Assembly: GCA_028683385.1 (NCBI GenBank)
Contig: JAQUIJ010000001.1
Coordinates: forward strand, 434,001 to 498,000
Length of the DNA stretch: 64,000 nt
Direction of reading: 5' to 3'
Source of the DNA: Prolixibacteraceae bacterium
Lineage (GTDB): Bacteria > Bacteroidota > Bacteroidia > Bacteroidales > Prolixibacteraceae
Shown: positions 8,344 through 17,600 of the stretch, piece by piece
How positions within the stretch are numbered: position 1 is the stretch's first letter
Layout: each line of letters opens with the position of its first letter
Notes under the pieces: model-generated
Seen by the model: the letters and a program-made list of their open reading frames with translations, nothing else
Databases searched by the model: none
Told to the model about the DNA's origin: nothing
Translations under genes and position numbers: made by a program

Positions 8344-9525
8344 TTAATATCCAAAATGTTTCAAATAAGTTTCCATGTCTTTGTCGCCCCTTCCGGAGAT
8401 ATTAACCACGGTAACTTCTTCAGGTTTCATCTGAATCTTCTTTAATGCGGCCAATGCGTGTGCCGATTCCAGTGCCGGAATAATTCCTTCGAGTTGAGTC
8501 AGTTCAAGCGCAGCATCCAATACTTCGGCATCGGTTGCCCATAAGTATTCGGCACGTTTGGTCTTGAACAAATTAGCGTGCATCGGACCAATCCCGGGGT
8601 AATCCAACCCAGCCGAAATCGAGTATGGCTCAGTAATCTGGCCATCGCGGGTCTGCATCAGAATCGAACGTGAACTATGCAAAACTCCTGGCGAACCCAA
8701 AGTCAAAGTAGCAGCCGTTTCCGGAGTATCAACACCCAATCCGGCCGCTTCTACGCCAATTAGTTTCACGTTTTCCTGATCGAGAAAATGGTAAAAAGCC
8801 CCGGCAGCATTGCTTCCTCCACCCACACAAGCAATTATCCGATCAGGATTTTCTTTACCGGTTTGCTCTTCCAACTGCCAGCGAATTTCTTCTGAAATCA
8901 CTGCCTGAAACCGCGCCACCATGTCGGGATATGGATGCGGCCCGACGACCGAACCAATGATGTAATGCGTATCAACCGGATTGTTGATCCAGTCGCGCAT
9001 TGCTTCGTTGGTAGCATCTTTCAGGGTTTGGTTACCGCTGATAGCCGGAATAACTTCAGCACCCAGCATCTTCATTTTTTTTACATTCGGCGCCTGACGT
9101 TCCACATCAACAGCACCCATATAAACAATACATTTCAGACCCATCAAGGCACAAACCGTAGCAGTTGCCAGCCCATGCTGACCAGCGCCGGTTTCAGCAA
9201 TGATGCGGTGTTTACCCAATTTTTTGGCCACCAGAATCTGCCCAATGGTATTGTTTATTTTATGCGAGCCGGTATGATTCAAATCTTCGCGCTTCAGATA
9301 AATGTTTGTTTGGTATTTTTCTGAAAGCCGTTTGGCGTAATACAAAGGTGATGGCCGCCCCACGTAGTTTTTGAGCAAGCCAATAAATTCCTGCCTGAAG
9401 TCGTACGAATTGATGATTTCGAGATAATTCAAACGTAATTCTTCGATATTAGGCACCATCATTTCGGGGATGTATGCCCCGCCAAATTCGCCGTAATAAC
9501 CTTTTTGATTCACTTGATAATTCAT
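8344..9525 (-). CDS. trpB: Tryptophan synthase beta chain
   Basis: A 393-residue PLP enzyme that condenses indole with L-serine. The PLP-binding lysine is Lys89 in [10 protein letters not shown], and the phosphate-binding loop GGGSNAAG is present. The N-terminal [17 protein letters not shown] segment is the typical TrpB1 start, so this is the ordinary TrpA-dependent form and not TrpB2. It lies 26 bases downstream of trpF, the only trp junction without a repeat element. Confidence 0.98.
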   Translation of the reverse strand: MNYQVNQKGYYGEFGGAYIPEMMVPNIEELRLNYLEIINSYDFRQEFIGLLKNYVGRPSPLYYAKRLSEKYQTNIYLKREDLNHTGSHKINNTIGQILVAKKLGKHRIIAETGAGQHGLATATVCALMGLKCIVYMGAVDVERQAPNVKKMKMLGAEVIPAISGNQTLKDATNEAMRDWINNPVDTHYIIGSVVGPHPYPDMVARFQAVISEEIRWQLEEQTGKENPDRIIACVGGGSNAAGAFYHFLDQENVKLIGVEAAGLGVDTPETAATLTLGSPGVLHSSRSILMQTRDGQITEPYSISAGLDYPGIGPMHANLFKTKRAEYLWATDAEVLDAALELTQLEGIIPALESAHALAALKKIQMKPEEVTVVNISGRGDKDMETYLKHFGY

Positions 9526-9551
9526 TTGATCGATTTATGATTGATGAATGC

Positions 9552-10199
9552 TTATTTATTATTGAATTTCCGGATTCCGGAAATAAAGTTCTTTACTTTT
9601 TCAACATCTTTCAGAGCCGGGCCGATTTCAAAACCGCTGTTGATGTCAATTCCACGCCATCGGGGATGACCGAAATGCCGAATCGCTTCCAGATCATCCG
9701 GACCAATACCACCGCTCAAAAAGAAAGGAACATCGCCTTTGTAATTCTCCAGCAATTGCCAGTTAAATTTTTGCCCTGTTCCGCCAGGCAGTTGGCCTTT
9801 GGTGTCGAACAAAAAGTAATCGCACACTCCGGAATAAGTGCTCAACGTTGCAAAGTCAAACGATTCATCTACAGAAAAAGCTTTAAAAACTGATATTCCT
9901 GAATCCTGAATTTGCTGGCAATATTCAGGAGTTTCACTTCCATGAAGCTGAACCACATCCAATTTCCAGTTTTGAAGAGTTTTCAGCACTTTCTCAGGAG
10001 TTTCGTTGACAAATACGCCTACCTTTTTAACCGAATCCGGAACAACAGCCATTACTTCGGTTGATGGTTCAAAGCCTACAAACCGTTTGCTTTTAGTGTA
10101 AAAGATAAATCCCAGATAATCGGGCATTGCAGCAATTACTCCTGAAATATTTTCAGGATCGCGCATTCCGCAGACTTTGATTTTTAACTCGTTCATCAT
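9552..10199 (-). CDS. trpF: Phosphoribosylanthranilate isomerase
   Basis: A 215-residue TIM barrel with the N-terminal catalytic cysteine motif KVCGMR and a C-terminal aspartate in RGIDINSGFE, both expected for PRAI. Other family motifs are VQLHGSETPEYC, FLFDTKGQLPGGTGQKFNW and FFLSGGIGPDD. It converts N-(5-phosphoribosyl)anthranilate to CdRP. It is a separate gene here and not fused to trpC. Two adjacent Met codons could serve as the start. Confidence 0.96.
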   Translation of the reverse strand: MMNELKIKVCGMRDPENISGVIAAMPDYLGFIFYTKSKRFVGFEPSTEVMAVVPDSVKKVGVFVNETPEKVLKTLQNWKLDVVQLHGSETPEYCQQIQDSGISVFKAFSVDESFDFATLSTYSGVCDYFLFDTKGQLPGGTGQKFNWQLLENYKGDVPFFLSGGIGPDDLEAIRHFGHPRWRGIDINSGFEIGPALKDVEKVKNFISGIRKFNNK

Positions 10200-10230
10200 T
10201 TATTTTTGCTTTGACTCTCACTGATTACTT

Positions 10231-10300
10231 TGTCATCCTGAACTTGTTTCAGTATCTCATCTTATTAATGACAGACCCCGAAACAAGTTCGGGGTGACGA
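10231..10300. repeat. Two CCTGAAC-type palindromes in the trpF-trpC gap
   Basis: A CCTGAACTTGTTTCAG copy (10231-10259) is followed by an inverted-orientation variant with arms CCCCGAA (10276-10282) and TTCGGGG (10288-10294). Both match the element at 8258-8285. Confidence 0.65.
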
Positions 10301-10313
10301 GTACGCCAAATTT

Positions 10314-11099
10314 CTATTTCAATTTTTCAATAAACTTTTTACAAGCCATCCCCGGATTGTCGGTTTTCATAAAGGTCTCGCCAATCAGGAAACCTTTAAA
10401 GCCGGCAGCACGAAGCTGGGCAATGCTTTCAGGATCAGAAATTCCGCTTTCCGATATTTTCACAAACTGATCCGGAATGAGTTTGCTTAGGCGAACCGAA
10501 GTCTGTACATCGACCTCAAATGTCTTCAGGTTTCTGTTATTTACACCCACCAAATCTACCTTCGGATTTAGTTTTTCCAACTCTTCGGCGCTATGCACTT
10601 CAACCAACACTTCCAGTTTCAGTTCTTTGGCTTTCAAGGTCAGAGAGAGCAACAATTCTTTGGTCAAACTTTCGGCAATCAGCAAAATTACGTCAGCGCC
10701 GTGTGCCCGTGCTTCGTAAATCTGGTACGGATCGAGCATAAAATCTTTTCGCAAAATCGGAGTTTCAGGATTTGCAAAACGAGCTTTGGCCAGATTCTCG
10801 AATGATCCCCCAAAAAAGTGATCATCAGTCAAAACCGACAATCCACTTGCACCAGCAGCCACATAAGCAGCAGTGATTTCAGAAGCTTCGGCTGTCTCGT
10901 TAATCACACCTTTCGATGGTGATTTGGTTTTAAATTCGGCAATTACGCCACTTGCACCTTCAGCCAATAATGCAGCCTTAAGTGAATTGGGCTTCCGCTT
11001 ATAATACGGCGATGCCATTAATTCTTCGACCGAAACCCTGCTTTTTGCCTCCGCAATTTCGGTAAGTTTGTTTTCGTTAATTTGATCGAGTATGGTCAT
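10314..11099 (-). CDS. trpC: Indole-3-glycerol phosphate synthase
   Basis: A 261-residue TIM barrel. Catalytic motifs visible are VIAEFKTKSPSKG, LRKDFMLDPYQIYEARAHGADVILLI and VGVNNRNLKTF, then ISESGI near the end, all typical of IGPS. It converts CdRP to indole-3-glycerol phosphate with loss of CO2 and water. It lies fourth in the trp operon between trpD and trpF; both flanking gaps contain palindromic repeats. Confidence 0.97.
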   Translation of the reverse strand: MTILDQINENKLTEIAEAKSRVSVEELMASPYYKRKPNSLKAALLAEGASGVIAEFKTKSPSKGVINETAEASEITAAYVAAGASGLSVLTDDHFFGGSFENLAKARFANPETPILRKDFMLDPYQIYEARAHGADVILLIAESLTKELLLSLTLKAKELKLEVLVEVHSAEELEKLNPKVDLVGVNNRNLKTFEVDVQTSVRLSKLIPDQFVKISESGISDPESIAQLRAAGFKGFLIGETFMKTDNPGMACKKFIEKLK

Positions 11100-11108
11100 A
11101 TTCCTGTT

Positions 11109-11166
11109 TCGGGTTGCGAGATTCGGGTTGCGAGTTAAACCATAACTCGTAACCCGAACCCCGCAA
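11109..11166. repeat. Imperfect palindrome with TTCGGGTT/AACCCGAA core (trpD-trpC gap)
   Basis: Two halves of about 24 bases, containing TTCGGGTTGCGAGTTA and TAACTCGTAACCCGAA, form a long imperfect hairpin that fills the trpD-trpC junction. Related TAACCCG-rich palindromes occur at 12176-12240 and 30843-30922. Confidence 0.65.
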
Positions 11167-11171
11167 CAATT

Positions 11172-12167
11172 TTATACGTTTAATTCCATTAATTTCCTGA
11201 ATGCCCCCAAAGCCCGTTTGCTTTTCAGCGATTCGGAAGCTTCAGCAACACAATCAGCAAGCGATTTCTCCGGATGGATACACTGAATTCCCAAAGCAGT
11301 ATTGGCAATTACTACATTTTGCTGAGCCTCAGTTCCGGTTCCTTCCAAAACATTTTTGAAAATTTTTGCAGCAGCTTCAACGGTTTCACCACCATAAAGT
11401 TCTTTCTGGGAAACCGGGGCAAAACCAAAATCGGCTGGAGAAAGGTTGTCTTCAGTCAGATTCGACACAAAACGGGCATCACCGGTTAGCGAAATTTCGT
11501 CGTAGCCATCCAGGCTGTTTACAATAATGTAATTCTGTCCGCTTTCCCTGAAAACCTGATGATAGAGATCCATCACATCCAAATCGTACACGCCAACCAA
11601 TTGGTTCCTGGGAAACGATGGATTGATGATTGGTCCCATCATATTGAAAAGCGTTTTTACTTTTAAAGCTTTCCGCACCGAACCCACACTTTTCATGGCC
11701 GGATGAAACAATGGCGCATGCAGGAAACAAATTCCGGCTTCTTCGACTTCCCGCTTCAATTTGTCCTGTTTGTTGCTGAACTGGTAGCCGAAATACTCGA
11801 ACATGTTTGACGATCCACTTACTGAAGACGATCCATAATTTCCATGTTTGGCAACCTTATAACCAGCGCCGGCAAGTACAAATGTGCTGAGTGTCGATAT
11901 GTTAAAAGTGTCTTTCCCATCGCCTCCGGTACCAACCACATCAATTGTATTGTATTCCGAAAGATCGATAGCCACACACAATTCGAGCAATGCCTGACGA
12001 AAACCTGCCAGCTCTTCGCCGGTGATCCGCCGCATCCTGAAAACCGTCAGGAACGAAGCAATTTCGCTATCCGAAAACTGTCCTTCAGCAATGCGAACCA
12101 GCATCTGGTGTGCTTCAGCTTTGGTCAGGATATTTCCTGTAAATAAATGATTTAATGCATCTTTCAT
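11172..12167 (-). CDS. trpD: Anthranilate phosphoribosyltransferase
   Basis: A 331-residue enzyme transferring phosphoribose from PRPP to anthranilate. The PRPP/Mg loop VGTGGDGKDTFNIST (about residues 80-94) and HGNYGSSSVSGSSNMFEYFG match the family, and the metal-binding GYDEISLTG segment is present. Length is normal. It is not fused to trpG. Flanking junctions on both sides hold TAACCCG-type palindromes. Confidence 0.97.
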   Translation of the reverse strand: MKDALNHLFTGNILTKAEAHQMLVRIAEGQFSDSEIASFLTVFRMRRITGEELAGFRQALLELCVAIDLSEYNTIDVVGTGGDGKDTFNISTLSTFVLAGAGYKVAKHGNYGSSSVSGSSNMFEYFGYQFSNKQDKLKREVEEAGICFLHAPLFHPAMKSVGSVRKALKVKTLFNMMGPIINPSFPRNQLVGVYDLDVMDLYHQVFRESGQNYIIVNSLDGYDEISLTGDARFVSNLTEDNLSPADFGFAPVSQKELYGGETVEAAAKIFKNVLEGTGTEAQQNVVIANTALGIQCIHPEKSLADCVAEASESLKSKRALGAFRKLMELNV

Positions 12168-12175
12168 TTTTATAA

Positions 12176-12240
12176 TGTTGCGGGTTTCGAGTTTCGCGTT
12201 GCGGGGTAAAAGAACTCGCTATTCGTAACTCGTAACAATT
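12176..12240. repeat. TAACTCG-type palindromic repeat (trpG-trpD gap)
   Basis: TTGCGGGTTTCGAGTTT on the left and AACTCGTAACAA on the right form an imperfect inverted repeat related to the element at 11109-11166. Confidence 0.55.
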
Positions 12241-12244
12241 TAAT

Positions 12245-12814
12245 TTACTTTTTCAGCCAGTTTGCAATCATCTGTTCGCCAAGCGGTGTCAACACCGATT
12301 CGGGGTGAAACTGAACGCCTTCGACGTCAAAAATAGTGTGTTTCATCGACATGATCATGCCTTTCCCGTCGTAACTGGTCACTTGCAAACACTCCGGAAG
12401 GTCATTTTGATTGACAATCCACGAATGATAGCGACCAACCGAAAACGTTTCAGGAAGACCATTGAAAAGGATTGTGGGTATTTTAGTGGTGGTAACCGGT
12501 GTGGCAATTCCGTGCAATACCCGGTTCATGTTGGTAAGCGATCCGCCAAAAGCCTCACCAATGGCCTGATGCCCCAAACAAACGCCCAACATGCTCTTGG
12601 TTGGTCCGAATCTCCGGATAATGTCGAGCAACAATCCGGCTTCTTCAGGAATTCCGGGACCGGGAGAAAGTACAATTTTATCGTATTGCTCCAGATCTTC
12701 CAAAGTAATTTCGTCGTTTCGGAACACATCAACCGGCAACCCCGATATTTTCTTGATGGCATGAACCAGGTTGTAGGTGAACGAATCGTAATTATCTATG
12801 ACTACTATTTTCAT
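12245..12814 (-). CDS. trpG: Anthranilate synthase component II (glutamine amidotransferase)
   Basis: A 189-residue class I glutamine amidotransferase that supplies ammonia to TrpE. The triad is Cys79 in GVCLGHQAIGE plus His170 and Glu172 in GVQFHPES. The oxyanion-strand motif LSPGPGIPEEAG is present. The enzyme could also serve p-aminobenzoate synthesis as in other bacteria, but its place between trpE and trpD makes anthranilate its main role. Confidence 0.97.
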   Translation of the reverse strand: MKIVVIDNYDSFTYNLVHAIKKISGLPVDVFRNDEITLEDLEQYDKIVLSPGPGIPEEAGLLLDIIRRFGPTKSMLGVCLGHQAIGEAFGGSLTNMNRVLHGIATPVTTTKIPTILFNGLPETFSVGRYHSWIVNQNDLPECLQVTSYDGKGMIMSMKHTIFDVEGVQFHPESVLTPLGEQMIANWLKK

Positions 12815-12817
12815 GAT

Positions 12818-12850
12818 TGAATGATTGATTTACTGAATGATTGATTTACT
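12818..12850. repeat. 16-base tandem duplication in the trpE-trpG gap
   Basis: TGAATGATTGATTTACT occurs twice with a period of 16 (12818-12834 and 12834-12850), followed by a CACTGAGACTG segment that recurs at 38357-38367 and 55636-55648 in other gaps. Confidence 0.6.
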
Positions 12851-12868
12851 GGTCACTGAGACTGCAAA

Positions 12869-14278
12869 CTAGTTGATATCTTTTGCTATTTCGAGCGCTT
12901 TTTTCAGAGCGCCCAATTTGTTATTCACTTCCTGAAGTTCGCTTTCTTCCTGCGAATCGGCTACAATTCCGGCACCCGCCTGATAATAGAGCGTATTACC
13001 TTTGCTCAGGAACGAGCGGATCATGATGGCATGATTCAAGGTATGATCGAAGCCAAGGTAACCAATGCAACCGCCATAAAAGCTGCGGCGCTGATTTTCA
13101 TACCGGTCGATCAATGTCATCGCCATGTGCTTTGGAGCTCCCGACAAAGTTCCGGCAGGAAATGAATCGCCCAAAACAGTAATCATGTTGGTATCTTCAG
13201 GTAATTTTCCTGAGACTTCGGATACTAAATGAATCACATGCGAGAAATATTGAACCTGACGATAACTGTCGACGGTTACATTGCTGGCATTGCGGCTCAA
13301 ATCATTTCGGGCAAGATCAACCAGCATTACATGCTCGGCATTTTCTTTTGGATCGGCGCACAAACGTTCGGCAGCGACACGATCATCTTCGTCGTTTCCG
13401 GTGCGCTTAAAAGTTCCGGCAATCGGATTGATAATGGCACGATCTTTCTTGATGCGTAATTCAGCTTCAGGACTAGAACCAAATATGCGGTAAGTTCCGT
13501 AGTCGAAGAAAAACAAATATGGCGATGGATTAACCGAACGTAAAGCGCGGTAAACATTGAACTCGTCGCCTTTAAACGGCTGCGAAAACTGACGCGAAAG
13601 TACAATTTGAAAAACATCGCCACGGAAACAATGTTCCTTGCCTTTGCTAACCATGTATTTATATTCTTCGTTGGTGATGTTTGAAACTTCGTCACCCACC
13701 GTATCGAACTGCGTTGGCGAAAAAGTCAGGTTTCGAAGCAGCGATTCAATTTGACCAATCTCTTTAGTCTCGCCTTCCATCAGGTTTTCGATCAGATAAA
13801 TCATGTCTTTATGATGATCGATAGCTACAATGTACTTGTAAAAACAATATTTCACTTCAGGAACCGAGTATGCTTCCTTCTTTTCTGCTGTGATTTCAAT
13901 CTTCTCGAAATACTTCACCGCATCGTAACCAATATAGCCGAACAGGCCATTTGCCGGTAGGTTTTCGGTTTCTCCAGATAATTTGAACGACTTGAAAAAG
14001 GCATCCAGTTGTTGATCGACCCGGCATTCCGGCGAAATGGTTTTAGTTTCCTTTTCGCGACCATTGTATTCGATGGTTATTTCACCCGAATCGGCTGTAA
14101 AGCACGCCATGGGTTTGATACAGATAAACGAATACGCATTTTCGTGACCGTGATAGTCGGAACTTTCGAGCAAAATCGAGTTGGGAAATAGATCCCTGAA
14201 TTTCAGGTAAACGCTCACCGGAGTCAAGGTGTCGGCAAGGATCTTTTTTACGCTGACTTCTACGTTAATTTCTTTCAT
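12869..14278 (-). CDS. trpE: Anthranilate synthase component I
   Basis: A 469-residue chorismate-binding enzyme that makes anthranilate with ammonia from TrpG. Family motifs are NPSPYLFFFDYG, FGSSPEAELRI, NPIAGTFKRTGNDEDD, HVMLVDLARNDLSRN and GCIGYLG. The N-terminal LLESSDYHGHENAYSFI contains the LLES motif that binds feedback-inhibiting tryptophan in studied homologues, so both enzyme activity and transcription of the operon appear tryptophan-controlled. It is the first structural gene; a 300-base leader with two Trp-rich peptides precedes it. Confidence 0.97.
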   Translation of the reverse strand: MKEINVEVSVKKILADTLTPVSVYLKFRDLFPNSILLESSDYHGHENAYSFICIKPMACFTADSGEITIEYNGREKETKTISPECRVDQQLDAFFKSFKLSGETENLPANGLFGYIGYDAVKYFEKIEITAEKKEAYSVPEVKYCFYKYIVAIDHHKDMIYLIENLMEGETKEIGQIESLLRNLTFSPTQFDTVGDEVSNITNEEYKYMVSKGKEHCFRGDVFQIVLSRQFSQPFKGDEFNVYRALRSVNPSPYLFFFDYGTYRIFGSSPEAELRIKKDRAIINPIAGTFKRTGNDEDDRVAAERLCADPKENAEHVMLVDLARNDLSRNASNVTVDSYRQVQYFSHVIHLVSEVSGKLPEDTNMITVLGDSFPAGTLSGAPKHMAMTLIDRYENQRRSFYGGCIGYLGFDHTLNHAIMIRSFLSKGNTLYYQAGAGIVADSQEESELQEVNNKLGALKKALEIAKDIN

Positions 14279-14308
14279 GTGTATGTTTTTGTTATAAAAT
14301 TTTCGAAT

Positions 14309-14342
14309 AAAAAAAGCGGCTTACCGTGTTCCGATAAGCCGC
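14309..14342 (-). terminator. Second trp attenuator terminator (trpE-proximal)
   Basis: Arms GCGGCTTA (14342-14335) and TAAGCCGC (14323-14316) form a perfect 8-bp stem followed by seven T residues (14315-14309) on the minus strand, 31 bases before the trpE start. It follows leader peptide 2. The segment TACCGTG inside leader 2 (14388-14382) can pair with CACGGTA in the loop and right arm (14328-14322), which would block the terminator. The A-run on the other side would also make it work on the plus strand, but no plus gene is present. Confidence 0.85.
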
Positions 14343-14370
14343 TTTTTTGTTCATTTTTTGACAATGATAG

Positions 14371-14439
14371 CTACTTCCTTCCACGGTATTGCGAAAAGTT
14401 TCTGTGCCACCACCAAATATTTTTCATTGTAATCATCAT
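14371..14439 (-). CDS. trpL: Trp operon leader peptide 2 (three consecutive Trp codons)
   Basis: A short minus-strand frame with three in-frame ATG codons (14439, 14436 and 14427). From the last one it reads MKNIWWWHRNFSQYRGRK and stops at TAG 14373-14371. Three consecutive TGG codons (14415-14407) in an 18-residue peptide are extremely unlikely by chance and are the hallmark of ribosome-mediated trp attenuation. The IWWW core resembles known trp leader peptides of other phyla. The matching terminator is at 14309-14342. Not previously annotated by length-based gene finders because it is too short. Confidence 0.82.
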   Translation of the reverse strand: MMITMKNIWWWHRNFSQYRGRK

Positions 14440-14453
14440 TCTCTGCTTAAATT

Positions 14454-14485
14454 AAAAAACCTGCTATTCCGGAGAGAAGCAGGCC
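14454..14485 (-). terminator. First trp attenuator terminator (promoter-proximal)
   Basis: Arms CCTGCT (14483-14478) and AGCAGG (14465-14460) are followed by six T residues (14459-14454) on the minus strand. The left arm with two further G residues (14485-14475) can instead pair with AGAAGTAAGAGCC just after leader peptide 1 (14524-14512) with two single-base bulges, giving a plausible antiterminator. Confidence 0.8.
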
Positions 14486-14505
14486 TTAGTATAGTTTTAA
14501 AATAC

Positions 14506-14564
14506 CAATATGGCTCTTACTTCTTACTTTTTAGAAAGAAGACCCCACCACGGAAGCCATATTG
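14506..14564 (-). promoter_or_regulatory. Leader 1 protector hairpin (1:2 pairing) of the trp attenuator
   Basis: CAATATGGCT (14564-14555), which includes the first Trp codon of leader peptide 1, is perfectly complementary over 10 bases to AGCCATATTG (14515-14506), located just after the peptide stop codon. A ribosome stalled at the Trp codons would disrupt this pairing and free the downstream strand for the antiterminator. Confidence 0.7.
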
Positions 14565-14583
14565 TATTTGTATTTTGAATCAT
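14524..14583 (-). CDS. trpL: Trp operon leader peptide 1 (Trp codons at 9, 12, 13)
   Basis: A 19-residue minus-strand frame, ATG at 14583 to TAA at 14526-14524, reading MIQNTNTIWLPWWGLLSKK. Three of 19 codons are TGG. It lies 100 bases past the sprA stop codon and is followed by alternative RNA pairings and a terminator at 14454-14485. Together these form a textbook-like attenuator. A second independent leader peptide follows at 14439-14371, so the operon has two in tandem. Confidence 0.82.
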   Translation of the reverse strand: MIQNTNTIWLPWWGLLSKK

Positions 14584-14682
14584 GTTTTTAAAATCTGATG
14601 TAAAAAAATGAAATTAATAAGAGAATAACAAGTGTTCTGAACGAAAAGTTTGAAAAAAGTCAATTGTCATTAGAACGATGTT

Positions 14683-17600
14683 CTACTGTGCCAGTGTAAA
14701 CCTAAAGCTTACTCCAAAATTGGTTGTTGAAGTTTTGAAAGACCCGACAAGCGGATGATTCAGAACTTTATCGTAATACAGACGCAGTTGGAAACGATCA
14801 CTAAGCATATAATCTGCTGTAGTTTTTAGTGTAACATTATTCTGTCCTGCCGTCAGTTGTTGATCCTCTTCAACAATTTTACGGAGGATAGTCATATTTT
14901 TTCTAAACGACAGATCTGCTCTTACATTTAAATCATTGGAATAGGCTTTTTGCGATTTTTTTGTTTTTACAATCAAGTCCATCCGGGTAAATCGATATCC
15001 AACCCCGAAAACCATTTCTTTGCTTAACACCTCGGTAAGCTGGTTGTTTGAGAAACTTAAAGCAAGGTTACGTGAAGATTTAAGCTCAACTCTGGTTTCA
15101 AAGTCGTTAATCCACGTCATATCCAGTCCAATCAGCGGACTAAACTGCTCTGAAATACTTACCGAATTAATGTCGTTAGGGCCAACAAAATCGCCAAGCG
15201 TATTTCGCACGTAACTAAAGCCATCGCCATATAATTTTTCGTTGTAATCAAGATTAGAAATAAATGATCCCACATTATAACTCGACCGGTAAGCGTGGTT
15301 AAAACTTAAGGTTTTAAAGTATTTCTTCAGAAATTCTGACTTAGAAACAACTCCTTCATAAGTGATTCTCCAATTTGGACGCATGTATTTTATAGATGGG
15401 AACGGACTTAATGGAACCTTATCGGCCGACTGTCCGGTATAAGCCGCAATAAATGCAGGCACCAATACCTGAGGTGAAGTTGAACCGTAACCAACCGGAA
15501 ATCCAGTATTTGGATCGGGAACATTCGGATTGTAGCCTTGAGCTCCAGCCCTTTGATTGGCAAGTCTCTGGGCAATTATCACCCGGTTATTCTTTAGCTC
15601 ATCAAATGCTTTAGACGGATAGGTTACATTACCATCAGCATCCGTTTTTGACATCTTACTGAAAGCCGTATTCATGGTATTGATAGACATGGTAAAATTA
15701 CCACTTACCGATCGATTGGCCTGATCAAACTGATGAGTTGAACTGTCGTAATTATAAAACTCAGTACTACGTTCAGAATAGGTACGGTTCGCATTTAAAT
15801 CAATACGAAGATCAGGAAAAGGTTCAACATTGGCACGGAAACTAAACGTTTCGCTGTGCGACATAACATATGGTGCATTGAGTGTTGTGTCACGCGTAAT
15901 CCAACCTTTCGCTGCAGCCTTCATGGCAAAATCTTTGTCTTGCCATCCAAGAAGGAAGGGAATTCCAGGGGCGGTCGTCTGTCCGGGAAGATCGCTATAC
16001 ATGGTTTGGTCAGGTGTATAATTACCAACTCCAAAAATACGCGGTTCAGGCATAAATCCGGGCATCACAGTTCCGTCGGTTGTTGAATAACTTAATGAAA
16101 TGCTGCGAACACTCATTAACGCACGTGCTGTGTACTGAATCAGCTTCTGACCTAAATCATGGACGACCTCAATTTTCCCTTTAACCACAAACTTCACTCC
16201 CGATAAACTTTTATCAGTAGTAAAACTGACACGGTTTTCATTAACAACAACAACTTCCCCTTTAACTATTGAGCCATCTTTACCAATTGCAGTTACTTCA
16301 ACATCCTTCGTTTTAAGCTTGTGAAATATCGATTTGGGCGTATTGGCTTTTAACCGAACATTGTCAGTCGAATACTGAACAACTTTTATTTTTGGTGCAG
16401 CCTTTTCCTTAACAGGAGCCGCTTGTTTCGGCTGGCCCGACTTACCCTGTCCTTGTCCTTGGCGGGATCTGTCCATGCGCTGCTGTTGTCGTGAACTGGT
16501 TCCGTATTTCTGGTTTATATCCTTTAAAAATCCCACTTTATTATAAAGAGTAACCATATTGAGCTGGCCATTCATCTGAAGGTTCCGCGAGTTTTCGATC
16601 ACGTTTCCGAGAACCACCGATTTATCAGTAATTGCTCCGGCCTGCCAATCGTACATTCCCTGATAGCGAGCTGAAAGCGAAGTCCAGTCGAGCAATGGTA
16701 ATTTGTTGATTGGCACCATATAATTTGCATTGATCACGTGGTGATACAATGTTGGACGGCCCAAATTGAGTAAATTGGCTATAATTGAGTCTCTTTTTAA
16801 TGTGTAGTCATCGTCGTTACGGTTAATGCGACCGGCCGGTTCATCAATACGGGCAGTATTCTGTGACGAAAAATCCAACTCCAGACTGCGCGTTAAATTA
16901 TACCGTAAATCAACATAGCGGTTCCAAATAAACTCTTTATTAAAAGTGGGCGAAACAATCAGGTTTGGATTTGAAATATTTCGCAACTGTATTTCATTGT
17001 AATACCGGTACAAATCTGTCCGGAATGAAAATTGTGACGGCATAGGCGAAATATTGAAATCGCGGATCAACCTGAAAATATTGCTTTTCAGAAGTTTCGA
17101 GTTTTTAAATGGCTCGTAAATTGCCGGCCTATTGTTGAAATTGTAGGAAAATAATGCCCGATATGTTTTTTCGACATTGAATTCGGTATTGACATTCCGG
17201 CGATTAACCTTGCTATAAGCGTAGGTTACCGAAAAATTGGTCGGGTCATAAAACCGTGGCTTGCCCGACTTGCTGGTTTTATCGATTTTTACATTTGTGA
17301 AATTGAGACTCTTTCGAACAACCAAATCCTGGGCAATATTTTTGATCGAATCTTTTGCAGCCTTACTTCCGGCGTTGCTGAGCGCATCTTTCATCTTTAT
17401 ATCCTCGTCAACCGGATTGTATTTCGGATTGCTAACACTTCGAGAATAGCCATAATACATTGGTATTTTAACTTGTGCCTTTTCAGGGAAAAATTTACCA
17501 AGTTCAAGGTTGGCAGCCACATCGATTTGGCTCAAATCGGCCATCGCTCGCTCGTTCACCTTCTGGTTAATACTTCCAAACCCAACACTTCTGTAGCTAC

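Noticed and set aside
14389-14598. Plus-strand 69-codon frame in the trp leader region
   Set aside because: It is the opposite strand of the two leader peptides and their hairpins; the minus-strand reading explains all features.
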